DNA of 26,036 nucleotides from DATLZM01 sp035559315 (lineage in GTDB: Bacteria > Actinomycetota > UBA4738 > HRBIN12), in assembly GCA_035559315.1 (NCBI GenBank), contig DATMBJ010000232.1:1-26036 (forward strand), written 5' to 3'. Under the pieces are notes generated by a model. It saw only the letters and a list, made by a program, of their open reading frames with translations, ran no database searches and was not told the DNA's origin. Every line of letters begins with the position of its first letter. Position 1 is the first letter of the stretch. Made by a program: the position numbers and the translations under genes. Positions 1 to 8,800 of this stretch are shown here, in pieces.

Positions 1-972
1 CGTGTCCGGGTCCGCCGCCACGACCGCCACCGTCCGCCGCCCGCCGTCCGGGTCGGTCAGCTCGACCGTGCACCAGTCCGCCACGGCAGGCACCGCGGCC
101 CGCGCCACGGCGGCGAGCGTCTCCTCCGGGCCGTCCCCGGAAGAGAGGAGCCTCCCGGTCTCGGCGAGGAACGCGAGCCGGTCCCAGGCCCGGCGCTGCT
201 CCGAGACGTCGAGGACCCCCACCAGCCGCTTGACCTCCCGCCCGCGCTCGTCCCGCACGGAGGTGAGGTCCATGAGGGCCGGGAACGTCGAACCGTCGAC
301 GCGCGCCCGCAGGGCCTCGAAGACCCGGTGGCCGGTCCGGAGCGCCTCGGCGATCTCCGCCCTGACGTGCTCCCGCGCCTCCGGGGCGTAGAGGTCGAGC
401 TGGAGGCGACCGACCAGGTCCTCGGGCCGGGCCCCGTGCATCGCCGCGAACGCCGGGTTCACCCGGAGGATCCTTCCGGCGGCGTCGAACTCGGCGATCC
501 CCCAGCGCGCCAGCTCGAAGATCGTGGCCCAGATGAGCTCGGCCTCGGCCCGTTCCCGCTCGGAGCGGGCGCGCTCCCGGCGGGCCTCCTCGCGCTCGCG
601 CACGTCCACCGCCGCGACCAGACGCGCCGTCCGCCCGCCCCACTCGACGTCCACCGAGCTCACCTCGACGTCGACCACCGACCCGTCCCGCAGGCGGTGC
701 CGCCAGGTCCCGGCCCGGGGGCCACCCTCCCGGGCGCTGGCCACGTCCTCCAGGAGGCGGGGGACGTCCTCGCGCGGACGGATGTCGGCGATCGTCATCG
801 CGAGGAACTCCTCGCGGGCGTATCCGTAGCGCCGGACCGCCTCGCCGTTCACCTCGAGGAACCGGAGGGTCTCGGGGTCGTACACCCACATCGGCACGGG
901 GGCGCGCGCGAAGAGCTGGCCGACCGAGGGGGCGTCGGGGGCGGGGCTCACGGATCCGCGGACGGAGGTCAC
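1..972 (-). CDS. PAS-PAS-GAF sensor protein, partial (C-terminus beyond left edge)
   Basis: Reading leftwards from a GTG at 972, 324 codons stay open to the window edge, so the C-terminal output domain is missing. Residues about 15-130 form a PAS domain (APVPMWVYDPETLRFLEVNG, then GYAREEF) and about 145-255 a second PAS (GIAEFDAAGRILRVNPAFAA, then a PAC-like stretch ending VGVLDVSEQ). From about 265 a GAF domain begins (LAFLAETGRLLSSGDGPEETL, then AVADWCTVEL). The missing part is usually a PP2C/SpoIIE phosphatase, a histidine kinase or a GGDEF domain; I cannot tell which. It lies 66 bases downstream of a PAS histidine kinase on the same strand and may be cotranscribed with it. No membrane segment is visible, so it is probably a cytoplasmic sensor. 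Start choice is uncertain: another in-frame GTG lies at 951 and neither has a strong ribosome-binding site. Confidence 0.8.
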   Translation of the reverse strand, partial: MTSVRGSVSPAPDAPSVGQLFARAPVPMWVYDPETLRFLEVNGEAVRRYGYAREEFLAMTIADIRPREDVPRLLEDVASAREGGPRAGTWRHRLRDGSVVDVEVSSVDVEWGGRTARLVAAVDVREREEARRERARSERERAEAELIWATIFELARWGIAEFDAAGRILRVNPAFAAMHGARPEDLVGRLQLDLYAPEAREHVRAEIAEALRTGHRVFEALRARVDGSTFPALMDLTSVRDERGREVKRLVGVLDVSEQRRAWDRLAFLAETGRLLSSGDGPEETLAAVARAAVPAVADWCTVELTDPDGGRRTVAVVAADPDT

Positions 973-1038
973 GGGAAGGCGTCCTATGCATCAGGACGAT
1001 ACACCCGGGTCGGGGCGCCCACGAGGGTCGATGCGGGG

Positions 1039-2928
1039 TCACCCGATCGGGGGATGCCCTCCGCCCTTCGACCCATCCCCCTCCGCTCGCAGCGGGACCC
1101 ACGCCTCGACCGTGGTCCCGGCGCCCGGCGCGGAGTCGATCCGGAGCCATCCTCCCGCCATCTCGGCCCGCTCCCGCATGGAGGGGAGCCCGAGGTGGCC
1201 GGCCACGGGGGCGCGGACGTCCCGGATCCGGAACCCGACCCCGTCGTCCCTCACGCGGAGGACGACCCCGCCCTCCCGCTCCGCGAGCTCGACCCACACG
1301 CGGCGGGCCCGGGAGTGCTTCCGGACGTTCGCCAGGGCCTCCTGGGCGATCCGGAACAGCACGGTGCGGAGCTCGGGGGCGGGCTCCGCCGCCAGCCCGT
1401 CCTCCACCCGCCACTCGATGTCCCACTCCTCGCCCAGGCGATGGAACTGCTCCCGGAGGGCCGCGGCGAGCCCCTCCTCGTCGAGCGCCCGGGGCCGGAG
1501 CTCGAACAGGAGCCGGCGGAGCCGGCGGATCGCGGCGGCCACGGTGTCCTCGAGCTTGGCGAGGGACGCGGCCTCCTCGGGCGAGGACGCCCTCCGGCGG
1601 GCCGCCTCGACCCGCATCCCCACCGCGGTCATCACCTGGATCGAGTCGTCGTGGATGTCGGCCGCGATCCGGGCCCGCTCCTCCTCCTGGGCTCGGACCA
1701 GCCGCGAGAGCAGCTCCCGGACCTCCTCCCGGCTCCGCCGCAGCTCCTCCTCCCGCTCGCGGTCCGCGGTCACGTCGAACATCACGCCCTGGAGCAGGTC
1801 CGGCCCGCCGTCCCCCCCGGGGATGAACTCGCCCCGGTCCCGTATCCAGCGCACGCGGTCGTCCCTCGCCAGGATCCGGTACTCGGCGTGGAACGGCTCC
1901 CGCCGCTCGAGCGCGCGGTGGTAGGCGGCCAGCACCCGGTCCCGGTCCTCGGGGTGGATCATGTCGACCCAGAGCGAGACGTCCGACGAGACCCACTCGT
2001 CCTGGGTCACGCCGAAGACCTGCTCGATCTGGGGGCTCACGAACAGCGTGGTCCCGCTGGGGTCCGCGAGGTCCACGTAGGTCACGGCTGGGATCTGCTC
2101 GATCAACGTCCGGTAGCGCCGCTCGGCCGACCGGAGGGCCTCCTCGGCCTGGCGGCGCTCCGTCACGTCGCGGGCGATCGCGAGCGCCGCGCGGACCCGG
2201 CCGTCGGACCCCCGGAGGGGAACGGCCGTGCTCTCGAGCCACCGCGTCGTCCCCCGGAGCCCCACGATGCGGAACTCGAACGACCCGCTGCCGCCCGCCA
2301 GGACCTCCTCGATGAGGCGACGGAACCCCTCCCGGTGCTCCGGCGCGACGAGCGGGTAGACCGGACGGCCGAGCACCTCGTCGGGGGAGTCGACCTCGAT
2401 CATCGCGAGCCCCGCCCGGTTGATCTGGAGCAGGACGCCCCCCGGCCCGACCAGCTCCACGAGATCCGGCTCGGCGTCCACGATGGCGGAGAGGAGCTCC
2501 TCCCGCTCGGCGAGCCTCCGCTCGGCCTCCACGCGGTCGCTCACGTCCACCACCGCGCCCTCGAGGAACCGCAGCGCGCCCGCCTCGTCGCGGACGGCCC
2601 GCGCGGTGATCTCGACGTCGACCTCCCGCCCGTCCCGGCGGCGGACGCGGGTCGCGAAGCCCCGCACCATCCCCTCCCGGGCTACCCGCGCGAGCAGCCG
2701 CTCGCGGTCGGTGGGGTCGACGTAGAGGTCGGGGACCCGCTGCGCGAGGAGCTCCTCGACCGAGCGGTACCCCAGGAGCTCGGCGAGCGCGGGGTTCGCG
2801 TCCACGAACGCCCCCTCCACGCTCGTCCGGTAGACGCCCACCGGCAGGTGGCGGAGGAGCGCGAGCGGCAGCTCGTCGCCGGACGACGCCTGGGAACCCG
2901 TCCCGTGTCCACGCACGCGACGCATCAT
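1039..2928 (-). CDS. Multi-PAS sensor histidine kinase, NarL/DegS type (HisKA_3)
   Basis: A 629-residue cytoplasmic kinase. Three PAS domains lie at about 22-135, 143-258 and 270-390, the last with a clear PAC segment (FHAEYRILARDDRVRWIRDR). The dimerisation/phosphoacceptor helix at 412-445 contains ERARIAADIHDDSIQVM, with H426 the predicted phosphorylated histidine of the HisKA_3 family. The HATPase domain shows the N box (RIAQEALANVRKHSRA, N534), the G1 box (RDDGVGF, D561) and the G2 box (GHLGLPSMRERAEMAGG). Such kinases normally signal to NarL/LuxR-type response regulators, but none is visible here. I chose the ATG at 2928 because GGGGTG precedes it and because an upstream in-frame start at 3033 would overlap recG. 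It lies 61 bases after recG and 66 before the next PAS protein. No transmembrane segment is seen, so the signal is probably intracellular (redox, gas or small molecule). Confidence 0.9.
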   Translation of the reverse strand: MMRRVRGHGTGSQASSGDELPLALLRHLPVGVYRTSVEGAFVDANPALAELLGYRSVEELLAQRVPDLYVDPTDRERLLARVAREGMVRGFATRVRRRDGREVDVEITARAVRDEAGALRFLEGAVVDVSDRVEAERRLAEREELLSAIVDAEPDLVELVGPGGVLLQINRAGLAMIEVDSPDEVLGRPVYPLVAPEHREGFRRLIEEVLAGGSGSFEFRIVGLRGTTRWLESTAVPLRGSDGRVRAALAIARDVTERRQAEEALRSAERRYRTLIEQIPAVTYVDLADPSGTTLFVSPQIEQVFGVTQDEWVSSDVSLWVDMIHPEDRDRVLAAYHRALERREPFHAEYRILARDDRVRWIRDRGEFIPGGDGGPDLLQGVMFDVTADREREEELRRSREEVRELLSRLVRAQEEERARIAADIHDDSIQVMTAVGMRVEAARRRASSPEEAASLAKLEDTVAAAIRRLRRLLFELRPRALDEEGLAAALREQFHRLGEEWDIEWRVEDGLAAEPAPELRTVLFRIAQEALANVRKHSRARRVWVELAEREGGVVLRVRDDGVGFRIRDVRAPVAGHLGLPSMRERAEMAGGWLRIDSAPGAGTTVEAWVPLRAEGDGSKGGGHPPIG

Positions 2929-2989
2929 CGCACCCCGTGACGCGCCGGTCCGCGGGCGGCTGCCGCGGGCGGGTCCGACCCCACGCCGC

Positions 2990-5251
2990 TCAGGAGTGGA
3001 AGAGCCAGTCCAGCCCGCGCTCGAAGCGGGCACGGAGCTCGTCCAGCAGCGCCGGGTGGCGCTCGAGCGTCGGGTCCTCCGAGATCAGCGCGAACGCCCG
3101 CCGCCGGGCCCGCTTCACGAGCTCCAGGTCCTCGGCCAGGCGGGCCAGCCTGAGATCCGGCATCCCCGACTGGCGGACGTCGAAGAGCGTCCCCTCCCCG
3201 CGGAGGCGGAGGTCCTCGTCCGCCAGGGCGAACCCGTCGGTCGTCCGGGCCATCGCCTCCAGCCGCTGGCGGGCCTCCAGGTTCTCGGGCCCGCTCTCGT
3301 CGAACAGCACGCAGTACGAGCGGTGCGCACCCCGCCCGATCCTCCCCCGGAGCTGATGGAGCTGGGCCAGGCCGAACCGCTCGGCGTTCTCCACGAGCAT
3401 CACGGTGGCGTTCGGGACGTCCACCCCCACCTCGATCACGGTCGTGGAGATCAGCACCTGGATCTCCCCGTCCCGGAACGCCTCCATCCGCCGCTCCTTC
3501 TCGGCCGGGCGCATCCGCCCGTGGAGGAGCCCGACCCGGAGATCGGGGAAGACCTCGGTCGCGAGCCGCTCGGCCTCGGCCTCGGCCGCCTTCACCTCCA
3601 GCCGGTTCCCCTCGTCGATCGCGGCGGTCACCACGAACGCCTGCCGCCCGGCCGCCACCTCGCGACGGACGAGCTCGTACGCGGCCCGCCGCTCCTCCGC
3701 CGTCCGCACGATCCTGGTCTCCACCGGCTGCCGCCCGCCCGGCAGCTCGTCCAGGACCACGACGTCGAGGTCGCCGTAGTACGTGAGCGCGAGCGTCCGG
3801 GGGATCGGCGTGGCGGTCATGATCAGCACGTCCGGGGAGCCGCCCTTCCCCTTGAGCGCCATCCGCTGGTGGACGCCGAACCGGTGCTGCTCGTCGATCA
3901 CCGCGAGCGAGAGGTCGGCGAAGGCCACGCCCTCCTGGACGAGCGCGTGGGTCCCGACGACCAGGTCCACCTGCCCCGCGGCGATCCCGTCCAGGATCCG
4001 GCGGCGGTCCCGCCCGGTGACCGCCGCCGTGAGCAGCGCGTACGTGAGCGCGGGGGGCCCCGGCGGGGCGGCGTCCCCCGGGGCGTCCCCGAGCAGCGAG
4101 GGCTGGGCGGGCGCGGGCGCGGGGTCCGCGGCCACCTCGAGGAACGGCCGCGCCCCGAGGGGGCCGAGGAGCGCGGTCATCGACCGGAAGTGCTGACCCG
4201 CCAGGACCTCGGTGGGGGCCATCACCGCCGCCTGGTGCCCGGACTGGATCGCGACCAGGCAGGCGTGGAGCGCGACCACGGTCTTCCCGGCGCCCACGTC
4301 GCCCTGGAGAAGGACGTTCATCGGGCGGGGCCGCGCCATCGCCGCCGAGATCTCGGCCATCGCCCGCCGCTGGGCGCCCGTGAGGTCGAACGGCAGGGCC
4401 TGGAGGAGCCGGCGCGTGAGCGGCCCGTCGGGATCGTGCGACACCCCGACCTCCGCCGCCTCCACCCGGTGCTTGCGGAAGGCCACCCCCAGCTCCAGCG
4501 TGAAGAGCTCGTCGAACTTCAGCCGCTCGAGGGCCGGGGCCAGCTCCTCGGGGCTCCCGGGGAAGTGGATCCGGCGGAGCGCGAGGTCGAGCGGGAGGAG
4601 GCCCTCGGCCTCCACCACCTCGGGGGGCAGCGGGTCGGGGATCTCCGGGATCCGGGCCAGCGCGCGGTGCACGAGCTCGCGGATGGTGCGGGTGGTGACG
4701 CCCTCGGTGGCCGGGTGGACCGGCGTGATCCGCGTCGTGTGGACCGCGTCGGCCTCGCCCCGGAGGATCTCGACCTCCTGGTTCCGGAGCTGGAGCATCC
4801 TGCCGTAGCGGCCCACCACGCCGGAGGCCGCGAGCTCCATCCCGGCCCGGTAGGTCCGGGCCGCCCACGGTTGGTTGAAGAACGTGAGCTCCAGGTAGCC
4901 GGTCCGGTCCGCGAGCCGCACCGTCACGATCGGGATCGGCGGGCGTCCCCGCCGGGGGAGGCTCTTCCGCGCCTTCACCTCGGTCACCCGGCCGATCACC
5001 GTGGCCCGCTGGCCGATCCGGAGCGAGCGGATCGGCGTGACCTGCGAGCGGTCGATGTAGGCGCGGGGGTAGTGGTGGAGGAGGTCGCGGACCGTACGGA
5101 TCCCGAGCCCCTCCGCGAGCACCTGCCACGCCGGGGGCCCCTTCTCCTCGAGCCCGGTGCGCCGGGATGCCACGCGAGGGTCGATCTCGCGCACCGGGGA
5201 CGAGAGGGCGAGGGGCCGGGCCGGGCCCGCCCGTCCGGGAAGGTTCCGCAT
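2990..5251 (-). CDS. recG: ATP-dependent DNA helicase RecG
   Basis: A 753-residue superfamily 2 helicase that reverses stalled replication forks and processes branched recombination intermediates. The N-terminal wedge/OB region is recognisable (GIRTVRDLLHHYPRAYIDRS, 50-69). Helicase motifs follow in order: Walker A GDVGAGKT (317-324), DEQH box (453-456), TATPIPRT (479-486), the IEVGVDVPNAT motif (606-616) and the motif VI-like QLRGRIGRG (633-641). The C-terminal TRG-like region has RGEGTLFDVRQSG. Length is close to that of actinobacterial RecG. An Ala/Pro-rich insert at about 374-400 (bases about 4052-4132) lies between the Walker A and DEQH motifs. The ATG at 5251 is preceded by GGGGCG. The gene is divergent from the thioredoxin lipoprotein gene with only 25 bases between starts, so promoters must lie partly in coding sequence. 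Confidence 0.97.
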   Translation of the reverse strand: MRNLPGRAGPARPLALSSPVREIDPRVASRRTGLEEKGPPAWQVLAEGLGIRTVRDLLHHYPRAYIDRSQVTPIRSLRIGQRATVIGRVTEVKARKSLPRRGRPPIPIVTVRLADRTGYLELTFFNQPWAARTYRAGMELAASGVVGRYGRMLQLRNQEVEILRGEADAVHTTRITPVHPATEGVTTRTIRELVHRALARIPEIPDPLPPEVVEAEGLLPLDLALRRIHFPGSPEELAPALERLKFDELFTLELGVAFRKHRVEAAEVGVSHDPDGPLTRRLLQALPFDLTGAQRRAMAEISAAMARPRPMNVLLQGDVGAGKTVVALHACLVAIQSGHQAAVMAPTEVLAGQHFRSMTALLGPLGARPFLEVAADPAPAPAQPSLLGDAPGDAAPPGPPALTYALLTAAVTGRDRRRILDGIAAGQVDLVVGTHALVQEGVAFADLSLAVIDEQHRFGVHQRMALKGKGGSPDVLIMTATPIPRTLALTYYGDLDVVVLDELPGGRQPVETRIVRTAEERRAAYELVRREVAAGRQAFVVTAAIDEGNRLEVKAAEAEAERLATEVFPDLRVGLLHGRMRPAEKERRMEAFRDGEIQVLISTTVIEVGVDVPNATVMLVENAERFGLAQLHQLRGRIGRGAHRSYCVLFDESGPENLEARQRLEAMARTTDGFALADEDLRLRGEGTLFDVRQSGMPDLRLARLAEDLELVKRARRRAFALISEDPTLERHPALLDELRARFERGLDWLFHS

Positions 5252-5276
5252 CGCGCCCCGGTTCTACCATGCGGGC

Positions 5277-5828
5277 ATGGCCTCCCTCCGGTGGCTCGCG
5301 GCGGCGTCGCTCGCGCTCTCGGTGGCGGCCGCCGCATGCGGCCCGCGGGGGGAGGGCGGCGCCGCCGGTCCCGCGGAGGGGTCGGTCCCGGCGGTGAACG
5401 CGGCCCGGGCCCCGCTCCTCCCCGAGCGGGCGGACGCGCTCCCCGACTTCGACCCCGCGCGGTTCGACGCCCTCCTCGGGCAGCTCCGGGGGACCCCGGT
5501 CGTGGTGAACATCTGGGGCTCCTGGTGCGGCCCCTGCCGCTCGGAGGCGCCGCTCCTCGCGCGGGCCCACGCCGAGCACGGCCGGCAGGTGCAGTTCCTC
5601 GGCGTGGACATCCTGGACTCCCGGCCCTCGGCCCGGGGCTTCATCGCCGAGTTCGGCTGGCGCTTCCCGAGCGTGTTCGACCCCGCGGGGGCGATCCGCG
5701 ACGCGCTCGGGTTCCTCGGACAGCCCGCCACCGTCTTCTACGACCGGCGGGGCGAGCCCGTCCTCACCTGGCAGGGCCCGCTCGACGAGCGGACCCTCGA
5801 GCGGGGCCTGCGCCTGATCCTCCGGTAG
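5277..5828 (+). CDS. TlpA/ResA-like thioredoxin-fold lipoprotein
   Basis: A predicted 183-residue exported thiol-disulfide protein. The N-terminus MASLRWLAAASLALSVAAAA followed by C21 is a lipoprotein-type signal sequence with a rather weak lipobox (AAAC). The thioredoxin fold carries the redox motif WCGPC (C84, C87), the typical VVNIWGSWCGPC strand-helix start, and the cis-proline in GQPATVF (P150). Family members reduce apocytochrome c cysteines or periplasmic/extracytoplasmic substrates; no cytochrome c maturation genes are nearby, so its partner is unknown. I chose the ATG at 5277 because it begins the signal peptide; a longer frame from 5157 adds an Arg-rich stretch overlapping recG that looks non-coding. 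The last 65 bases overlap the 3' end of the convergent cyclase gene. Confidence 0.88.
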   Translation: MASLRWLAAASLALSVAAAACGPRGEGGAAGPAEGSVPAVNAARAPLLPERADALPDFDPARFDALLGQLRGTPVVVNIWGSWCGPCRSEAPLLARAHAEHGRQVQFLGVDILDSRPSARGFIAEFGWRFPSVFDPAGAIRDALGFLGQPATVFYDRRGEPVLTWQGPLDERTLERGLRLILR

Positions 5829-8800
5829 CGGGCGCCGCGGCCCGGAGCGGTTCCAGCAGCCGCGCCCGGGCGGCGGCGGGGGTGCCGAGCACGTCCAGGG
5901 CCCACGCGGCCTCCCGACGCGCGGCCGCCGCGGCGCGCACGCCCCCGGCCCGCTCCAGGGCCCCGGCGCGGAGCGCGAGGGCCCGGGGGAGCCAGACCGT
6001 GAGCCCGAGGGAGCGCCACCGCTCCGCGGCCCGCTGCAGCACCTCGGCCGCGGCCGGGGGGTCCCGCGGGAGGAGCCGGAGGCCCTCCGTCTCGAGCCCG
6101 ACCGCATCCGCCTCGGCGTCGGTCTGCTCGGCCTCGGGGCGCGCCCCCGGGGACCTTCCCCCCAGGACCCGGGCCTCCCCCAGGAGCGCTCGGGCCAGCG
6201 CCGCGTGGCCCTCGGCCCCCACCCGCGCGGCGACCAGGACCGCCCGCCGGAGCGTGACCTCGGCCTCCCGAGGGTCCCCCGAAGCGAGCTGGGCGCGCCC
6301 GAGGGCGAGGGGCGCGAGCGGCTGCCAGAGCCGCCACCCCGTCGCCCGCACCCCGGCTTCCAGGCGCGCCGCGATCCTCGGGAGCGGCCCGAAGCGACCG
6401 GCGTCGAGCAGCATCCCGGCCTCGGCGGCCAGGTGGTCGACGACCTCCAGCCTGGTCGGCGGGTGCAGGAGCCGCCGAGCCGCCCGGAGCCGCTCCCGGG
6501 CTTCGCCCGGGCGGCCGCCCCTGAGAGCAGCCCGGGCCCCCGCCACCAGGGCCATGGCCCGGATCCGGGCCGAGCCGACCGCCCTCCCGAGCTCGAGCGC
6601 CTCCTCGACCAGCCGCTCCGCCTCGTCGAGGTCCCCGACGAGCGCTCGGGAGGCGGCCTCGATCAGGATCGCGTCCGCCTCCACGTAGCGGTCCCCGGAC
6701 TCGAGCGCGAGCGGGCGGACCGCCCGCATCGCGGCGATCGCAGCCGCGTGGTCCCCCCGGTAATGCAGGAAGTACCCCCAGGAGCGGAGCGCCATGGCCT
6801 GCGCGTACTCGTCCCCTTCCTCGGTGCCCAGCCGCCGCGCCTCCGCGTGCCACCGGCGGAACTGGGCGCCGCCGCGGATCGTGAGCACGTACGCGAGCGA
6901 CTGGACCGTGGCCGCCCGGCCGCGTTCGTCCCTGGCCCGGGCGAAGAGCTCCTCGGCCTCCCGGAGCAGCCGGAGCTGGCGCTCCTGGTCCTCCGGCACC
7001 ATGGTCTCGGACAGCGCGTGCGCGGCCCAGCCCTCCCCGGCGAGGTTCCCCGCTCCCCGGAACAGCCGGCGGGCCCGCCGGAGGAGCGGCCGCGCGTCCC
7101 GGGTCCGCCCCCGGTCGCTCAGCGCCCGGCCCCGGGCCAGGAGCGCCCGGGCCAGCAGCCCCCGGTCCCCCGCCCGGACGGCCAGGCGCTCCGCCCGGGC
7201 CGCCTCGCGGAGGGCCTCGTCGTGCCGGCCCATCTCGATCAGGGCCTCCGCCCTGGTGGCGAGGAGCTCGCCCTCCTCGGCCGCGCCGACCGACCCGGCG
7301 CGCACGATCTCGAGCGCGCGACGGGCCACCGCCTCCGCGGCCCGAGGGTGGTAGGTCCGCACATCGTCCGCCCAGCGACGGAGGTAGGAGACGGCGAACC
7401 TCGCGACCTCCGCCCCGCCCTGGCCCAGCCGCCAGGCCCGCTCGTAGTGCTCGGCGATCAGCGCGACCGGCTCGCGGACCAGGTCCCCCGTCCGCTCCCG
7501 GAGCCACCCCGCCACCTGGAGGTGCCGACGCGCCCGCTCCGACCTCGCGAGCGACTCGTACGCGACGTCCCGGATCAGGACGTGCCGGAACTCGTACTCG
7601 GCGACGCCCGGGAGCTGGCTCCGCTCCCGCCTGCGCAGGAGCCCCCGGGCGATGAGCCCGTCCAGCGCCCGCCGGGCCGCGGGGAGGCCGCGCCCCCGGG
7701 CGAGCAGCTCGTCCCACACGCGTTCGCCCGCCACCGAGGCCTCCCGGAGCACGAGCTTCTCCTCCCCGGGGAGGCCGTCGATCCGCGCGGCGATCAGCAG
7801 GCGGACCGAGGAGGGGACCCGGGCCAGGGCGTCGGGGTCCCGGAGCCGCCACCCGCCTGGCTCGCGTCGGAGGGACCCGGCCTCGATCAGCATCGCCAGG
7901 CTCTCCTCCAGGAAGAAGGGGTTCCCCGCGGCTCGGTCGAGCACGACCCCCAGCACCTCGTCGGGGGCCGCGGGCCCCAGGATGGCGGACGCGAGCTTCC
8001 TCCCGCTCGCCGGATCCAGCGGGTGCAGCTCGAGCGCGGGGATCCCCGGCAGCCGGACCCCGGGCCTCGCGAGGCCGAGGAGGAGGATCGGCCCCCGCCA
8101 CGGGTCCGCGCCCGCCTCCGCGATCAGCCGGAGGAGCTCGGGGTCGGCCCACTGGAGGTCGTCGAGGATCACGGCGGTCGGCCCGGCGCTCGCCAGCCCC
8201 TCGACCACCCGCCGGATCGCGGAGGCGGCATCGGGGAGCGAGCCCCCCGCTCCTCCGCCGGCGATCGTCGCGAGCAGGCGCAGGTCGCGGGCGAGGGGCC
8301 TCACGTCCCTCCCCGCGGCCAGCCGGCGCGCCGCCTGATCCAGGCGGGCCGGGCCGGGCGGTCCGGCGGGGCCGGGGAGGACGCCGACGGCCTCGGTCAC
8401 CGCGAGCACCAGCGCCTGGAGCGGCTCGCGGGCGCCGAAGGCCGCGCACCGCCCGAAGGCCACCGCGGCCGGCCACCGCGCGCGGAGCTCCGAGGCGAGG
8501 CGCGTCTTCCCGAGGCCCGGCTCGCCCACGAGCAGGCTGACGCGGGACCTGCCCGCCCGCACCGCCCCCCGGAACGCGCGGTCCAGGGCCTCGAGTTCCG
8601 CCTCCCGATCGACGAACGGCCCCGAGCCGAACGGGCGGCCGCCGGGCACCGGCGTGAGCGGCTCGATCGCCTCGTAGGCCAGCAGGCCCTCGGGCTTCCC
8701 CTTGGCCCGGCGGAGCCGTCCCCGCCCGTACCGGATGGACCGCGAGGTGCGGTTCCGGGTCCGGCGGTCGACGAGGACGGATCCGGGCGGGGCGAGGTCC

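Noticed and set aside
328..2940. Plus-strand 870-codon open frame
   Set aside because: Antisense to the two PAS sensor genes, whose motifs are unambiguous; composition is low-complexity and no family is recognised.
2925..6107. Minus-strand 1060-codon open frame
   Set aside because: Overlaps recG in another frame and consists of Gly/Pro/Arg-rich shadow sequence.
2996..6688. Plus-strand open frame of more than 1200 codons
   Set aside because: It is antisense to recG and the cyclase gene, rich in Arg/Pro/Gly/His with no domain, and arises because stops are rare in very GC-rich DNA.
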